Part shown: positions 1 to 12,797 of the stretch, piece by piece
Numbering within the stretch: the stretch's first letter is position 1
Layout: each line of letters starts with the position of its first letter
Source of the DNA: Phymatolithon calcareum
Taxonomy: Eukaryota; Rhodophyta; Florideophyceae; Hapalidiales
Assembly: GCA_977006965.1 (NCBI GenBank)
Contig: OZ345366.1
Span: forward strand, 1,736,001 to 1,800,000
Length of the DNA: 64,000 nucleotides
Direction of reading: 5' to 3'
The notes under the pieces: model-generated
What the model was told of the DNA's origin: nothing
Databases searched by the model: none
What the model saw: only the letters and a program-made list of their open reading frames with translations
Program-made: the position numbers and the translations under genes

Positions 1-635
1 TTTCTTCAATGCCTCGTCTGCAAAAGACATTGATGGTCCGCATCCTGACTGACTTCATCTTCGAAAGGCTAGAACTCCAGTAAATACGAAGTGTAACCAA
101 ATTTGTTGTCTGCTGGTGCAACTGCGAAGATGGCAACATAATGCGTGTCTCCCTCACTCCATCCATCGAAGGCAAGTGCGAATTATTCGGGCAAGTCTCG
201 GCTTATTTTTTGCTCCACTCGCTTGGTGAAGTAGCCAATGTACTTCACAACGGACTTCGTAGAAATGTTGGTGTATTTGATGTGCTTTCGAAACGCCTCT
301 TGCTCGACAAGGGAAAACGGCAGCAGAGTGGACACAAGAAAATGCTCTCAACCATGAGCCGCGACCACTTTAGGTTTGTAGAAGTAAGCCGCCTTGTCAC
401 TTGAATTAATCGATGGTGTGCATGTCGATGACACGACCGAAGAGTCGGTTTCCTGAAGATCATTCAATTCCTCTGGATACTTGGCTCGCACGTGCGATAA
501 AAGATTGGCATATCCACTGACCTTCTGCTTCCTGGTTGTGTCACAGAGGTATCTCCAAACGCAATCGTCGTCGTCGTTGTCCTGGCTAAAAAAGCTTTCC
601 CTGACTCGTTTCCCAAGAGTTGACTTGTGTGGCAT
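1..635 (-). pseudogene. hAT-type transposase, N-terminal part, decayed and cut by window edge
   Basis: Read from 635 downwards, one frame gives an acidic leader, then a BED-like finger region ending in SGYANLLSHVRAKYPEEL, then KYIGYFTKRVEQKISRDLP and the hallmark ALAFDGWSEGDTHYVAIFAV. A BED finger followed by a DGW...THY block is the usual N-terminal half of hAT transposases that cut and paste DNA. The frame is interrupted by three stops (near 345-347, 189-191 and 69-71) yet stays in register on both sides of each, so this is a dead copy. The catalytic and dimerisation parts would lie left of position 1. hAT C-terminal pieces occur at 22.5-23.1 and 60.0-60.6 kb. Family assignment is by motif only. 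Confidence 0.7.
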
Positions 636-1448
636 GATTCCAGTAGTCCAAGTAAAATTGAAGGACGCTCACAAAGATGTGCAATTGATAGAAATGGATG
701 AAGTGATGGAGGTTGGCTTGGATGTGAGTGATTTGACTTGCCCAGGTCGCAATTTAACTACTAGTGTTTAGGCATTGCAGCAATCCTGATAACAGCTAAT
801 TGTCGGAAAGATGGTTCTAATGTTCTCATCAACGTTCAAATCATAGTACGTTGTAGTCTACGAGCGAGGCACGTACTATTGATATCAATTAAGTGAGTGT
901 AATGATACAACGTTACACAGGCAAGAAAACATGTTCTATTTGGGAGCAACATTAGTAGTAATAGAAAAGACAAGTACGAGCACCTTCAGAATCAGACACG
1001 GAGAGTAATTCTAAAAGTATTCTCCCTCCTGCAAAAATAAATTATTTTATTCTATCGAGGCTATGAATGATTTATTTATCCAACAGATTGCAGTTGAATA
1101 AATAAATATAAATACAAATTCGAATACACTTAAATATGAATTATTTTTTACAAGGTATGCTTCCGAGTCTGCTTGCGTGTGTCTACTTGGGCGGATCTAT
1201 TCTGAAATGCACTTCATTTGCATTCCCAGGTACTCTCAGTGCTTAATCCTTTCCTGGAGTGTTTCAATAAAGCCAGAATTAATGGTTGTAACAAGGTTTT
1301 TATTCATTCGTCACTCGCTCTAAAACAGTCTTCTGCATCTTTGAAATTGAGTTTTGGATATGCACTCTATCGCTTTTTAAACCAGGTGGTCATTTTCTCT
1401 ACGCTTAGCGCCACAATGTCCTGAATAAGGGCTTAGAAACGTCGCTCT
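636..1448. other. No supportable gene
   Basis: AT-rich sequence between the hAT fragment and the 3' end of the C2H2 gene. Short open frames here lack recognisable motifs. Nothing further is seen. Confidence 0.5.
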
Positions 1449-2240
1449 CTAGCGCTTTCCTTTGTGCGCGAGAGTCGAATGGCGTCGCAATTGAGATTCT
1501 AGCCTGAAAGATATCTGGCATAGTGAACACTTGAACGGTTTTGGAGAGTGAATAGTCTTCAAATTGCATGAAGAAAGTTAGCATTGTTCGTAATTCGCGG
1601 TCAATCGCTTCACTAAATTCATGCCTTGAGTATACTTTACCTTTTCGTGTCTAAGCAAACCGTCTCGAGCGGCAAACGTGGAAGTGCAGCTTGTACATCG
1701 AAATGGTCGCTCTTTTAAGTGTACTGCTTTTTTGTGCTTTGTTAAATTTCCTACGGATTATGGGAACAAAACGTCAGTGCTTGTCTTGAACGAAAAGATT
1801 TGCCTTGCAGAAACTCGATCGGGAACTCTCACCGTTTTCGCCAAATGTTTTCTCGCACAAGTCGCACTTGAAAGGTCTAAGTCTCTCGTGCACCGTTCTG
1901 TTATGCATTTCAGACGAATAAAAAGTCTTATGAGAGAGGAGTCCATGGAATTAATATCAGTAAACTAGATGAATTCGTACCTCACATGCTTCTTGAGATC
2001 TGTAGTCTGCCTAAAGACATGTCCGCAAAACTGACAGACGTGCTTCTTGCCCTTAAAATGTTGTGTTGAAGTGCTTGATTCTCCTTTCTGACGTGTAGAT
2101 TGGGTTTGAGAATGCCCGACTTCGCCGATGGACGTGGAAAATGTGTTTGCGGATTCGTCAGAGGACTTGTTCAGAAGATACGACACGTCGTGCTTCGAGC
2201 TTCGTCTCATGGTTTCTCTTGTCGGCTGGTTCGATGACAT
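1449..2240 (-). CDS. Four-exon C2H2 zinc-finger protein (paralogue 1)
   Basis: Predicted exons on the minus strand are 1981-2240, 1833-1897, 1641-1750 and 1449-1556, joined by GT-AG introns of 83, 82 and 84 bp, giving about 180 residues. The start is the ATG at 2240. Residues from about 16 carry HDVSYLLNKSSDESA, then a low-complexity Ser/Thr/Gln linker, then four C2H2 fingers beginning CQFCGHVFRQ, CDLCEKTFGE, CTSCTSTFAA and CSLCQISFRL, each C-x2-C-x12-H with a second histidine. The exon-exon joins complete fingers 1, 2 and 3, which supports the splice choices. Its product is likely a nuclear DNA- or RNA-binding protein; target unknown. Paralogues lie at 37124-37803 and 46622-47394 on the same strand, with corresponding intron positions and phases. 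No frame damage is seen, so it may be active. Confidence 0.82.
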
Positions 2241-5200
2241 GGCGTTTGTTTTCCCACATCGATAGTAAAATGCCCATGCAGAGATTTGTTCGTACTACTT
2301 ATCTGATTTGCGATCTGCATGCGGTTTTCCTCACCAGTTCCATCGCTAACTATTGTGTACCATATCTGATGCATTTTTGAGATTCTGTGCTTTGTACACC
2401 GCCTCTGGGGAGATTTCATACGAGTGCATTCATATGGATGACTTTTTGCTAGCCGGCTAAGTGACACAATTACAGATGTGTCCAGCGTAGGCCGTACACT
2501 ACGAAGGTTAGGGATCCGTAGGCCAATGACGTCACACAACTGTACGGCATCGGCTCCTTAGCTTTATTCTGATTGGGTCCTAGTGCGGACAGCGTTTGTG
2601 TAGAAATGGCATCTCGTTTCAAGTCTTCCCATCGCAGGTCAGCGAAAGCATGCCCTTCGCTTGGAGAAAGTGTAGTAGAGAACTAGTCCTAGCGTGCTGA
2701 TATGAACATGTATAGCTTCCAGCGTGTCCTATATCATGCGCTCTCGTTCGAATAAAGATTCACGTTTCTGCTCATGAACCAGTCAGTGAAAAGAGTATGT
2801 TCCGCGACAGAGGGGACTCCAAAACCAGCTACGCAAATCATAATCGTTACGGACACGCTGCAGCCAGCCTCGAGTGAAGCTGTCGATGAATCCGTACCCA
2901 CACACAGATCGACAAAGGGGTTACGTGAAACGCTTCTCTCAACTAAAGGCTCCAGTGATAGAGAGCGAACCATGCATACAGAACTATTCCGTCACAATCA
3001 GAGTTTTTAGTTTTCCAGTAGTGGCGGTAAAACTCTTAAATAATGATTAGTCTAAGATCTGCAAGGTATTCCCACCCTCTTCTCTCTCAATGAGTTTCTC
3101 TGCGCTTCATTCACCAATATAGATCGATCTGTGGAACAGAGTTTTGGTTCTAATTCTAGATATGAAAAGGTAGTTTAGAGAAACATTGTTGGAAGAGCGA
3201 GAGTTCTTCGTCGTGGATGAGGCAAGATGCTGAGTGGAGGTGATTAGTATACTAACTTTCCAGTACAGTACATGACTGCGAGATTTCTTTACTACGGCAA
3301 AGGGATACTGACCTTTGCCTCTGGAAAGAGTCAAAACGCAACCCAAATCTGGACCACTCTTAAGTATTCTTGGCTGATCAGAGCCTCGGCAAGCATTTAC
3401 CGTCGAGCGTCTACTCACATTGGTGCAACGAAGAGGTGTGCTCTCAAATCAATCCTGAACGTAGCAGCCATTTTTTGAGAGACAGCGATCTTGAATATAA
3501 AAAATAACGACTACTCTGTTCAGCTCATAGTTGAAAACTGTCTTTGAAAAGAGCGTGATTCTGATTGTGCAGACTTGATGTTACCCCAATGCACACAAAT
3601 TCCAATACATCAAGTTTTCTTCTAGGAGGTTTACGGCCAGGGGCCGCGCAGAGATCTGGAGCTTACCGTCCGGTTGTCATTCGAAGGAAAGTTCCGTTGT
3701 TACACTCCAAGTTGCATCAGCATGATGCTGTGTTCAGACTGTAATTCTCATTGCTATATCTACGAATCAAAAGTCCTCAGGTTAATATCTCTTCGCAAAA
3801 TGGCACAATCTTCGCAGATTACATCCACTTTCCTCCCGCTGCTTCTTCGCGACAGGGCTACGTAGAAATCACAAATTCCGTCTTTTCAATTCTTTCATAA
3901 CATTGTGATTCACGTTGTCGAGTGTGCGTCATTCTAGAGAGTACATGACCTCCTCGTTACGAGCATTAGAAAGACTTTAACTTATCCCTTCCACCATACA
4001 TTGCGGCCGATGTGACCCTCCGCGTTGTATTTGAGGTTAAGAGTCTCTCGAATACCACGGCTCGTGAGTGCACGCATGGTGCGAAAAACATGTCACATCT
4101 GCGTGCTCGCTAAGAGTGACACTTGCATTTGCAAAGAAATGGCCTCGTCTCGCCATCAGAGGTTGTTCTAGATTTGCAATTTTAGTCGTGTGGTCCACGC
4201 TGATCCTATCTCGGTTCTCGCGTGCAGTATTCTTCTACTATATACCCCATGGAACCGGGCTTTATTGACGACGGACACCGGAGCTCCGAAAACACAGTGT
4301 GCTTTCGCAATCCTCAACATATCATTTACAGACATCCCGTTTCAGAACACCACAATGACAAACATGATAACAATCAGCCTCGGATGCCTTGCTGTCGATC
4401 TTCTGGCTCCTCGTCTCTTCGGGAGTATTTGGTCATCTATGGGCACAATATAGCTTTCTTCGTTCCACAATAAACTAAATCAAACATTTAACATTCTCTA
4501 CATCACGTCAGCACGTGCACTCGACTTACAAGTCAAATGCGTCTTTGTTACAAAGAAACGCCAACAGGCGCCCAATGTAATGCGCTAATCTTTTTAGTAT
4601 GAAAAACAAGGAATTCAAATGCTCTCGACATTTTGCTGCATCGTGCTCCGGACGAATATGAAAGGAGTCCGAAAACCTTTCCGAAATGTCCTCCTTGTAT
4701 GCAGACGTAGCAAAGAGTTTATTGTCCAGTACTCGGTAATTGGGCATTAACTGGATCCCATGATGCGGGCAGCTGTCTTCGCGCTTCCGGTCCATTTGAT
4801 TTGCTGGTTTAACTGATAAAACCCCGCCTGCCAGGCTGATTTCATTGCACAGAGATTTTGAGGTTCGCGGATTCTTCAAGCTCTAATTCATCATACTTTG
4901 AAGATACGCCGTTGCTCCTGGAATCTGTCTTCGAACAACCGAGGATAGAATATTTGGTCGTGATTGACCATTCTTTCCTCCCGCATTGCATGCTGCCGAG
5001 TTCTAGAGCCCGGAATGATTCTTTTCACAGTTGTGAAGAGTTGGCTTAGTAGCAATATAGTTGGAGATTGGACCCTCTAATTTCAACGCCCAATAGCAGT
5101 TGTACTAAATTTCGTTCTAGGTGTATCAAGATTCAGAATCGAGTTGGAAGATGCAGGTAAATTCTACTCTGCGAAGATCTGGAATGTAGAGCACTACAAA

Positions 5201-7698
5201 GGTGCATTCTCTGCTCTAGAATGTCATCACACACGAAATAGTCGTGTAGGTCCGCAACGATCACTGGATTCCGAAAATGGGGCCGTGTATGGCGCGAAGC
5301 CTTCTCTGGCTAATAGTCCGTCTGCTCTCGAGAGGGAGCAGTGAGCAGACCAAATATCACTGATCCGTCTTGCGACAGCGGTCACATTTACACCAATTCA
5401 TTTCTAGTCTTCGGCGCTGGAGTATGAACTGTCGCACATGCCACAGATTCACCATTTTTGTATTGCATACTCAATTTGGGACTTCGACTCAGTGTAAGAA
5501 ACATGTGTAGATATTGCTGTTCGAGGAGGAACCGTTCAAGATGTAATACAAGAGTCGGACAAGTGGGCTTGTCGCCCGTGACCAATTTTACGGTGGGTCC
5601 AGGAATCGAGAACCTGGAACACTACAAGTCGAAAAGGATATGAGAAAGGAAGAATACGTCTAGATCTATCGGCGTAATCACAACTCAGGAGGACGCAGCA
5701 CACTACTGCAATCTTTTCAAGTTTGAAGATCTATAAATCGAAATAAAATAGTCAGCCCACGAGCCCGATGACGGGTTGGTAACTTTGGTTCCAAATTCCG
5801 AGCTAAGAGGCCGACCCTCCCCCGGATCCGATGAGAATAAGAACTAGAATGATTAGAGTCTAAGAGACATAAGAAATATGAGTAGGAATCAAGGGCCATT
5901 TAGTCTCTGTTGCGTAGCCAGCCACCCTTACAAAAAGCACATTTCTTCCTATTCCTTTTTCAGAAATTAAAAAACCGGGCTGTGATATTTTCTCTGCGTC
6001 CTCCCCTGACGGCATTTTCCAAGGAACCAAGCAATGAAAATCGTGTTTGACTGCAACCCTCGACTGCGAAAGCTGTCAGTGGATTTACAGAGGTTTCAAA
6101 TTCATAACACAATGAATAATCATTTCATTGATTACGGATCAAGGACCTTTTCCGGAGAATGCTATCTCCTTTCATAGAGAGATGAGTATGGAAAACAGCG
6201 AAAAGCTGCCTTGTTACTCAAATTGAGGCTTTGGGAGCTTTTTTAAAAAATAAATTAACTTATACCCCCCCCAACAACGAAATGGAAAAGCCCATATATG
6301 ATGGTGGGCGATTTTCGCTAGTTATTTTTGCAGTTCCACAGTACTAATGAGTGGCATGCAGAGTCGCTCAGTGTCCAACCCAGTTACAAAGTTTTGCATT
6401 GGACCAGAAAAGTCCACAGCACAAGAACACATCAACAATAACTGCATTGGCAGCTTTGCAGCCCGTATTTGTTCTCAGCAGCAATGGAGCACGTATATGC
6501 ATATGCGTCCGTCGGGCAATACCGAATGCTTGCTGACAGCCCTTCAGCGATGCTATGGATGAATTCTTAGCCAGCTGATTGGCGGGAGCTCGTCCTTGCT
6601 GTTCTCGGTGAACGCTTGTGAAGCAAAACAGAAAGCATAGGCTAAGGCTCAGGAAATAGAAAGATGTCGCTTAGAAATTACAATAAATCGATTGATGTTT
6701 TGGTTGCAATTATCGAGGATGAAGCGCACACGAACGGCGATCTGTGATACCGGGCTGAGCAGATTCAAGCTGGGGATGGATGGCGGAAACCAGGGCTTGT
6801 CGCAACAGAATTTTTGTTTATTGATGAGCACAGTGCTGTCGCAAAATTGGCAATCGGGAAGACTTGAGAGAGATGAAACATGATCAGAAAGCTGATAATC
6901 ATCGGACTGAAATGCTGGAGCGAAGAGAATTCATTGACAGCAGAGGAGGAGCGCTTCCTCTAATAACAAGAAACTGTTTCGCAGCGATTCGCAAGACGGT
7001 CATACTGTTTCTTGCCCAGACTGGGAGCAACTGCGTCGAAAATTGCGATCATGGTCAAAATTTGGTCTTGCAACTCATACTGTATTTCATAAAGTAGCGT
7101 GCACATACGTTTACTTGTAATAGTGCATTCAATCTTGTTTTCCCGAGCAAGAAGAGCCCAAAGCATGACGTCATGGGAAGGAAGGCTCCCCGGAAGAAAC
7201 TGAATTGGCTCACTTTTTGAAGAATGGAAATGACTGAAACAATATACTGTTTCAAATAAGAAGAGCAAGGCGGATGTTGTGGTCACGCCCACTAATCTCT
7301 TCGGTTGGCGGAAAAGAAAATATGTGCATGTGAATTTTTATATTGCGAACCGGGATCTCCAGGGTGCACTATCGTATCCATGTTGTGAAATATCGACTAT
7401 GCCCAGAACGCGGTACCATGCTGAGATCCAATTCAGACCAAGCGCCATGGCATTAATTCATTACCGCGTGCTTCCCGCGAGACAGCGCTGTTATTTTGAC
7501 GCGAACACGACGGCAGCCCAATATCATGACCGCCATATTTGTCAAAGCAATGGTTTGAAATTAACAGGTGCTGGTACTTCACTTTTCCTCTCCAATGCCG
7601 ATCATGTGTGTAAAAAAGCACGATAATAGTTCTTTCATTTTCTCGTTGTGTCCTAGATCACTTCCTCTTCCTGCTCTCACGAATGCCGTGGACACTTT
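2241..7698. other. Long stretch without a supportable gene
   Basis: Only short open frames occur, with no family motif. The longest is minus 4526-4879 (117 residues, His/Cys-containing, unrecognised). Minus 2207-2539 overlaps the start of the zinc-finger gene in another frame and is probably its 5' flank. Plus 6350-7100 has several adjoining open pieces that do not form one frame. A poly-C run sits near 6266. No terminal inverted repeats or tandem arrays were seen. Confidence 0.4.
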
Positions 7699-7956
7699 TT
7701 AGATATCTAAGCCGCTTTCAGAATCATTGTCGGCAATCGCGTTGTCATTGAACAAATCTTCGTCTGAGCACCTGTCAAGCTCTTCGTTCTCACTTTCATC
7801 GTCGCTTATATCAGTGTCACGTAGCACGATTACGGCCGGCGCGGAGGTTAAGAAGTCTGCTTCCGGGTTCAGAAGGGATGTTATGGGGACTGCACTCGAT
7901 CTTTGAGCTTCCTCACCATGGTTCCCGCTGGCGTGAGAGATTTCTATGCGAGACAT
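7699..7956 (-). CDS. Acidic-tailed ORF, unrecognised
   Basis: An 85-residue frame star­ting at the ATG at 7956. Its second half is strongly acidic (DDESENEELDRCSDEDLF), a composition common in C-terminal tails of nuclear proteins. It follows the 8125-8950 coding tract on the same strand, separated by about 170 bp that contain no clear start, so it may be the last exon of that tract rather than a separate gene. No domain is recognised. The composition is visible; the link to its neighbour is inference. Confidence 0.3.
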   Translation of the reverse strand: MSRIEISHASGNHGEEAQRSSAVPITSLLNPEADFLTSAPAVIVLRDTDISDDESENEELDRCSDEDLFNDNAIADNDSESGLDI

Positions 7957-8124
7957 TGCCGCCTCTTCACCTCCGGGTCTGTTGGCACATCTTATGCGGA
8001 CACATCGACATCGCGAGGAAGAAATCCTTCCGGCGGCACCACAACCACATTTTCAGCATTTTCCTGACGATTTAATGGGCGAAATGCAACACAGAGTCGT
8101 CGATGAGCATCTCGTGTGGCCGCA

Positions 8125-8950
8125 TCAGCATTTTCCTGTTATGAATTTGATTTCGACCTTTCGAGCTTCTAATATTGAGGGCTCTTCCTGAATCATTTCT
8201 CCGTTATTGGTAAAGCCGACCTCCGGTCCACATGGAAGATTTAAAAGCTCGCCTTTAAATGACACCGGAAGCCAGTATGCATCAATATTGAAAACACTTC
8301 CTCTTCGAAAGACAATATTAATGTCATCGTCTTGGGGCATCACTGATGACTCCGTTCCGGTTCGTGGATGAAAAACGACATATGAACGGACTGCGTGACA
8401 CCATTGTGGTGACATATGGACCAAGCCACAGAGCCATTCTGTCAAGTTTGATGCCTTTCCTCCAGCAAGAGAAGAAGCGAAAGTATGGTAGTATAGCGAC
8501 CTGCAGCTTACTTTGTTGGAAAGATCGACAATCGAAGCGTGAAGAGCACTGAATGTTTTAACCATGGCTTTGTTCGTTGCCACAGCACAGGATGGATTGA
8601 AGTCATTCCCACTGTACCAGTACAAGCGAAGAATCGTTTTTAGACACAGGGATTTATGTTGAAGAGAAGCAATGAGTCGTCCAATGTCTACGTATCGAAG
8701 ACCAATTTTCACAAGCACGCTTTTCGCCCTTGAAAGTCGCTGCATGTGAACGGCAAGAATGGCCAGACAAATGCTCTCCGAATCTTTTGACACTTGCATC
8801 ACTGTGGTTCTGACGGCGGCTCTGCTGTCCATCGCCGACAACGCTTCAGATAACGTGTATTGCATTCTCGTTTCTGACTATCCATGGGTGTAACTCTCGC
8901 TCGGATCATTGAACATTACCACGGCCCACTCTGTCGAAGCGTTTCTTTTT
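8125..8950 (-). pseudogene. Unrecognised coding tract, 3' part of a long minus-strand gene or element
   Basis: A 246-residue frame runs from the ATG at 8865 and continues upstream in the same register across one TAG, through a coding-like stretch containing WAVVMFNDPSESYTHG. The protein mixes hydrophobic helices with blocks such as LRLYWYSGNDFNPSC and LTEWLCGLVHMSPQWCHAV, but no known domain is recognised. It lies directly downstream, on the same strand, of the tracts at 8975-9950 and 10328-11918, and the set reads like one long protein with interruptions. The in-frame stop suggests decay, although short introns cannot be excluded, since introns elsewhere in the window are only 69-93 bp. Confidence 0.4.
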
Positions 8951-8974
8951 TGCAAACGTATTTTTAGCGTCCAG

Positions 8975-9950
8975 TTTTTTTCGACATTTCGTTGACCAAA
9001 TCTGATCTCGGCGAGTCCTCTTCGAGTTCATGTATGAACCCGAGCCCAAATTTCAACAGAGTGGCACTAATGTCTCTCACGTTTACATCCCCGGATACGA
9101 TCCGCGGAGAGACAATCAAGTCTGATCCCAAGACTTGAATTTTGTACCCAAGTTCCTGTGCTTAGCCAATTGCATTGCACAAAGCACTACCATTGGACTC
9201 ATCAAACCATTTCCACATGAGGCCTTCTTTTTTCGATTTCCCAGTACTTCTTTCTCCCACTTTTCGGGAATTGCGTCTGTGAAAGCTATAGGCTCTCCGT
9301 TTCAGGACACCACCGTTGATACATCTGCATTTCTATGCGCATCTCGTGATGAATGGACGACAATTTTTTGAACCACTACCCACTTTCGGTCGTCTATGTG
9401 GAGTTCTAGGAGTTACAGGCCTCTATGCTTGGCAAGTGGGAGAAGAGGGTCCGTGCCAACCCTTGCAAGATTTGACGCATGCATTCCGACATTCAGCAGG
9501 TACGAAGGATGTACAGGGTGGTGCAATATATTGCGCACGTCTAGAGCAGCGATAAGAATTGGCGTAGAATGTTCGTCGCATCCTTCTCTTCTAGGGAGGT
9601 GTGGATGATCGTCAGGAAAAAAAGGAGGAGACAATTCGAACCAGGTTGAAAATGGAATTGTAAAAGATTTACCCTGCACGTCCTGTGACTGACACAGTTG
9701 TTTTCAAAACGTCACTCTTGACACCGTGTCTTGGCTCGTGTATCACAGATTCTCGCATTGAGAGGTTTAACTAAGGAAGCAAGTCAACATTATCGCGTAT
9801 GCGCTGAGACAAAGCAACAGCGCGAGCCTCTTGATCAGGCCTTGTGTCGCTTTGGGAAAGAATCTCTGCATAATCCAACAACTGCTGTGCAATAGCTTGC
9901 GTCATTGTTTTTGCAAGCTGAATTCTGCCTTTTATGCCCTTCTTTCTTAT
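8975..9950 (-). pseudogene. Unrecognised coding tract with internal stops, middle part
   Basis: Three coding-like pieces follow each other in different frames. About 9950-9670 contains AIAQQLLDYAEILSQSDTRP, then after a TAG a further open run. About 9679-9150 contains PEKWEKEVLGNRKKKASCG. About 9310-8975 contains KIQVLGSDLIVSPRIVSGD and FIHELEEDSPRSDLVNEMS. Each piece has protein-like composition over 60-110 residues with no family motif I can name. Stops and at least two frame changes separate them. The simplest reading is a decayed part of a long gene that also includes the neighbouring tracts; a multi-exon gene is the alternative. Confidence 0.35.
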
Positions 9951-10327
9951 AGACTTATGTGTCTTCAGCTTTTTTGCATCACGAGCACCTGCAAATCCGA
10001 ATATTGCGCTTCTTCAGCTCGTTCGCATAATGTCTCCAAGTTTTCGAAATGGTGGTGTCGAGCGCCTGGCGAAGTCTGAAGTAGACCTTATTCCTGTCTC
10101 TTTACGTTGCAAAATGTGGGCTGTCTCGTTTGGTGAAAGAATCAGGGGTGGGTACCAGAAAATGTTGACAAGGTTTGGACTTTTTTGATGCTCTTCACCA
10201 AGAAAAGGAAGCCCGCTCGAAGAGGTGGAACCGCGCGAAATATCTTACATTCCCTTCACAATAATTGTTTCGCGTTTGTATTTGTGATTCCATCTTTTCC
10301 GATTTGGAGGTACATCTCTATTCCATA

Positions 10328-11918
10328 TTAAATATCATCTTGAACTTCCGTTATCATTCTGCACATTTCCATTACTGTGCATTTTGCTTTCATCAGTTGC
10401 GGTGCACTGTAGAATCCTTTCCATAATGCAGGAAGAGTTTTCGTTCGAGCGCATTTCTTTGTTCCAACTACGCACCACATTTCCGGAGCCTCATCGTCTT
10501 CTAAATTTCCGAACTGGCTCCGACCGGATATATTTGTGCACTTCCCTTCAGTGCCGTACATAACACCAAGGACTTCTCTCGGGACGGTACTGTCGAATTC
10601 AAGTTGCAGAATAGCAGCCTTTTGGTAAGACGTTTTTCGCGTCGTAAACTTAAAAGGTATAAAATTTCTCACCACTGCTTCTCTTTCCTTCAGTTTTTCT
10701 GCTCTTCCTGCATAGTACATACACAGTGAGGGACCGAGGAGCTCAAGCATAACATCAGTGGTAAATAATTTAAAGTTAGCATCAGAAATGTCAATGGCCT
10801 TAGTCTCCACGGCCGCAAGTAAACTCTCCCCAAGGTGCTCCATAGAGAGTCCGAAAAACTCTGAGTTGCATTGCAATTGTTCCCTAAGCTCTTTAGAAAC
10901 AGGACCGCCATCACTGGCTTCCTTCGAGAGAAGCAAGAGTAGCTCACGAAGCGGGACTGCGTCACCTTCTGCAGCACAGTAGTGAATTTTGAATTCTCGC
11001 AGAGCATGCTCAGTACACATCAAGTTCCCTTCTTCGAAAAGAACGTCCAGAATACGAATCCATAGAGCAACTGCACTTTGTCTGAAAAGCCTTAAGCATG
11101 TTTTGTACCCGTTCTTAGACCTGAAGTTCTCAGTCATGTTTTTCGAGAGTTCACTTGCTGCTGCCAGCTCATCCAGACAGGAATCCTAAGCATAAAACTT
11201 CACGGCATCTTGAAACGCCATTTCCTCCTGAATATGCCCTGGTTGTGGTAAAATGTTTTCGATACGTTTCGCTCCTTGCTCCATCTGGACTGTCGTGAAA
11301 AATAGACTTTTTTCTGTCGCAGAGAACCCAATCGAAAGTCAAAATACTGTAACGCGTCTGGCCGTCAGAATCTCCACACTCTTCGCTCATTTTTTCTGTC
11401 AGAGATTGTATCAACTCTATAACATGCTCCGCTGTGCTTCTCATGTTTGATGGCTTACCCAATATTACAAGATTCGACATTGCACCTGGCTTTGCGCTTG
11501 CATGTCCTTTTAAAGAAAGGCGTAGGAGATAGTCCAAAGAGACCTCCTTATCTGAAGCGGAACGAATAAGATTTCTTTGAAAAACAGATATCAGAGCAAG
11601 AAGTATCACATTGAAACTACGAACAGCTTTTGTGTCTTCGACAGCACAGCGCACTAAGCACTCTGCTGTGGGGTGTTCATCGAGAGAAAATTTCCGGAAT
11701 GGCTCTGAAGTTATAATCGGTGTGGTATCCGGCATTGCCTCAGAGGACTCGACTGTCCCATGCAATTCCAGGCATTTTCCGAGAATTTGTATGACATTGG
11801 ACACCAGATAGGCATCTAAATTGTCCCATGCGAACTTTATAAGCAGCTGGGGAAGCACCTTTTTGGGAAGATGTTTCTCCTCTTCTTGATTCGCTATTTC
11901 CATGCTAAATCTGTTCAT
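10328..11918 (-). pseudogene. Unrecognised long coding tract, two frames joined by a frame change
   Basis: The upstream frame (11918-11169) contains LLIKFAWDNLDAYLVSNVIQ and later YSILTFDWVLCDRKKS. The downstream frame (main part 11137-10328, 269 residues) is open further upstream and contains QMEQGAKRIENILPQPGHIQ, then a TAG, then DSCLDELAAASELSKNM running into the 11137 ATG. The coding signal thus switches frame near 11.3 kb, beside a run of six A. A 58-bp GT-AG intron here would also restore a frame, but the TAG would remain. No known domain is recognised. The length, and the matching strand of all tracts from 7.7 to 14.4 kb, suggest a protein of well over 1000 residues, either an uncharacterised cellular gene or the protein of an undescribed element. 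Confidence 0.45.
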
Positions 11919-12116
11919 CTATGCGTAGGATACACCGCAACCAAGCCTGTTCAATAATGTCATTATGCACTTATCGCTTTTATGGATGAAACATGTCGAA
12001 ACCCCCACGTTATTAGACCTGGAGCATCTCTGTCACACATAAATATAATATGCTAAATCATTGCAAGCACACGTATAACTTTTGTGCGCGTGCTCAGTGC
12101 TATGTCGGAAAAGTCT

Positions 12117-12797
12117 TCATTCGTAGCGCCAGGGCCGTTGCAAAACGGCCATGACAGCAGTGCTAGGTGATAGCCGCTCCCTGTCAGACTCTACGAGTTT
12201 CCACATAAACAACCAAAGAGGCTGTGAAAAGCGCTTTATCTCAGTCACAATATCCCATTTCCCTTGCTTGAATTTCTCTTTCTGTTCTTTTTCCTTGTAA
12301 ATTTCTGCGATTTCATTAAGCTCCATAACAATTCTCATCTCGTCTAGTTGATTTCCGTCGTCGACTTGCTCAGCTCTGACTTTCAAGAGATACATGGCCG
12401 ACATTTTTGACATAAGGATTGATCCCTTTCACTTAACGCGCCAATCAATGCTGATGATATTTTTGTTCGTCGTAATTGCTCGACGAAGAAATCTAGACGA
12501 TTTTGGGGCCTCTGTGGTGTTTGGAAACATTGTGAAGTAAACATGCAAGTATCGTTCGTACAGCTTGACAGAGAGCACTGAAGAATTAGGTTCTGACAGA
12601 AGTCTGTGCTCCTCATCTTCACAAATTTGCCGCATTACCTTATCTGGATACTTACTCTTCCTCACGTCAATAGAAGATTCCGATTGATTGTCTCCAGGAA
12701 GTTACGGAAAACGTCGACTTTATCGATATTGACAAAAGCGGGATGTAGGAAATTCAAATTACTGTTGAAATGCATGGGACATCACACTCTCACGTGA
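12117..12797 (-). pseudogene. Unrecognised coding tract, helical and Lys/Glu-rich
   Basis: From the upstream end, about 12773-12675 encodes MHFNSNLNFLHPAFVNIDKV and VFRNFLETINR. Then, in another frame (12665-12429), SVKLYERYLHVYFTMFPNTT and ITTNKNIISIDWRVK appear. After a TAA the same frame continues to 12117 with MRIVMELNEIAEIYKEKEQK. A 65-bp intron (GTTAAG to GAG) could remove the TAA in phase. The Lys/Glu-rich segment is probably helical. No family recognised. It sits between the two-exon gene at 13.5-14.4 kb and the tract at 10.3-11.9 kb on the same strand. Confidence 0.35.

Noticed and set aside
9670-11220. Very short (about 18-nt) introns explaining in-frame stops in the long tract (GT...TAG intervals)
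   Set aside because: Two such intervals can be drawn, but they do not explain the frame changes, and all well-supported introns in the window are 69-93 bp. Chance is sufficient.
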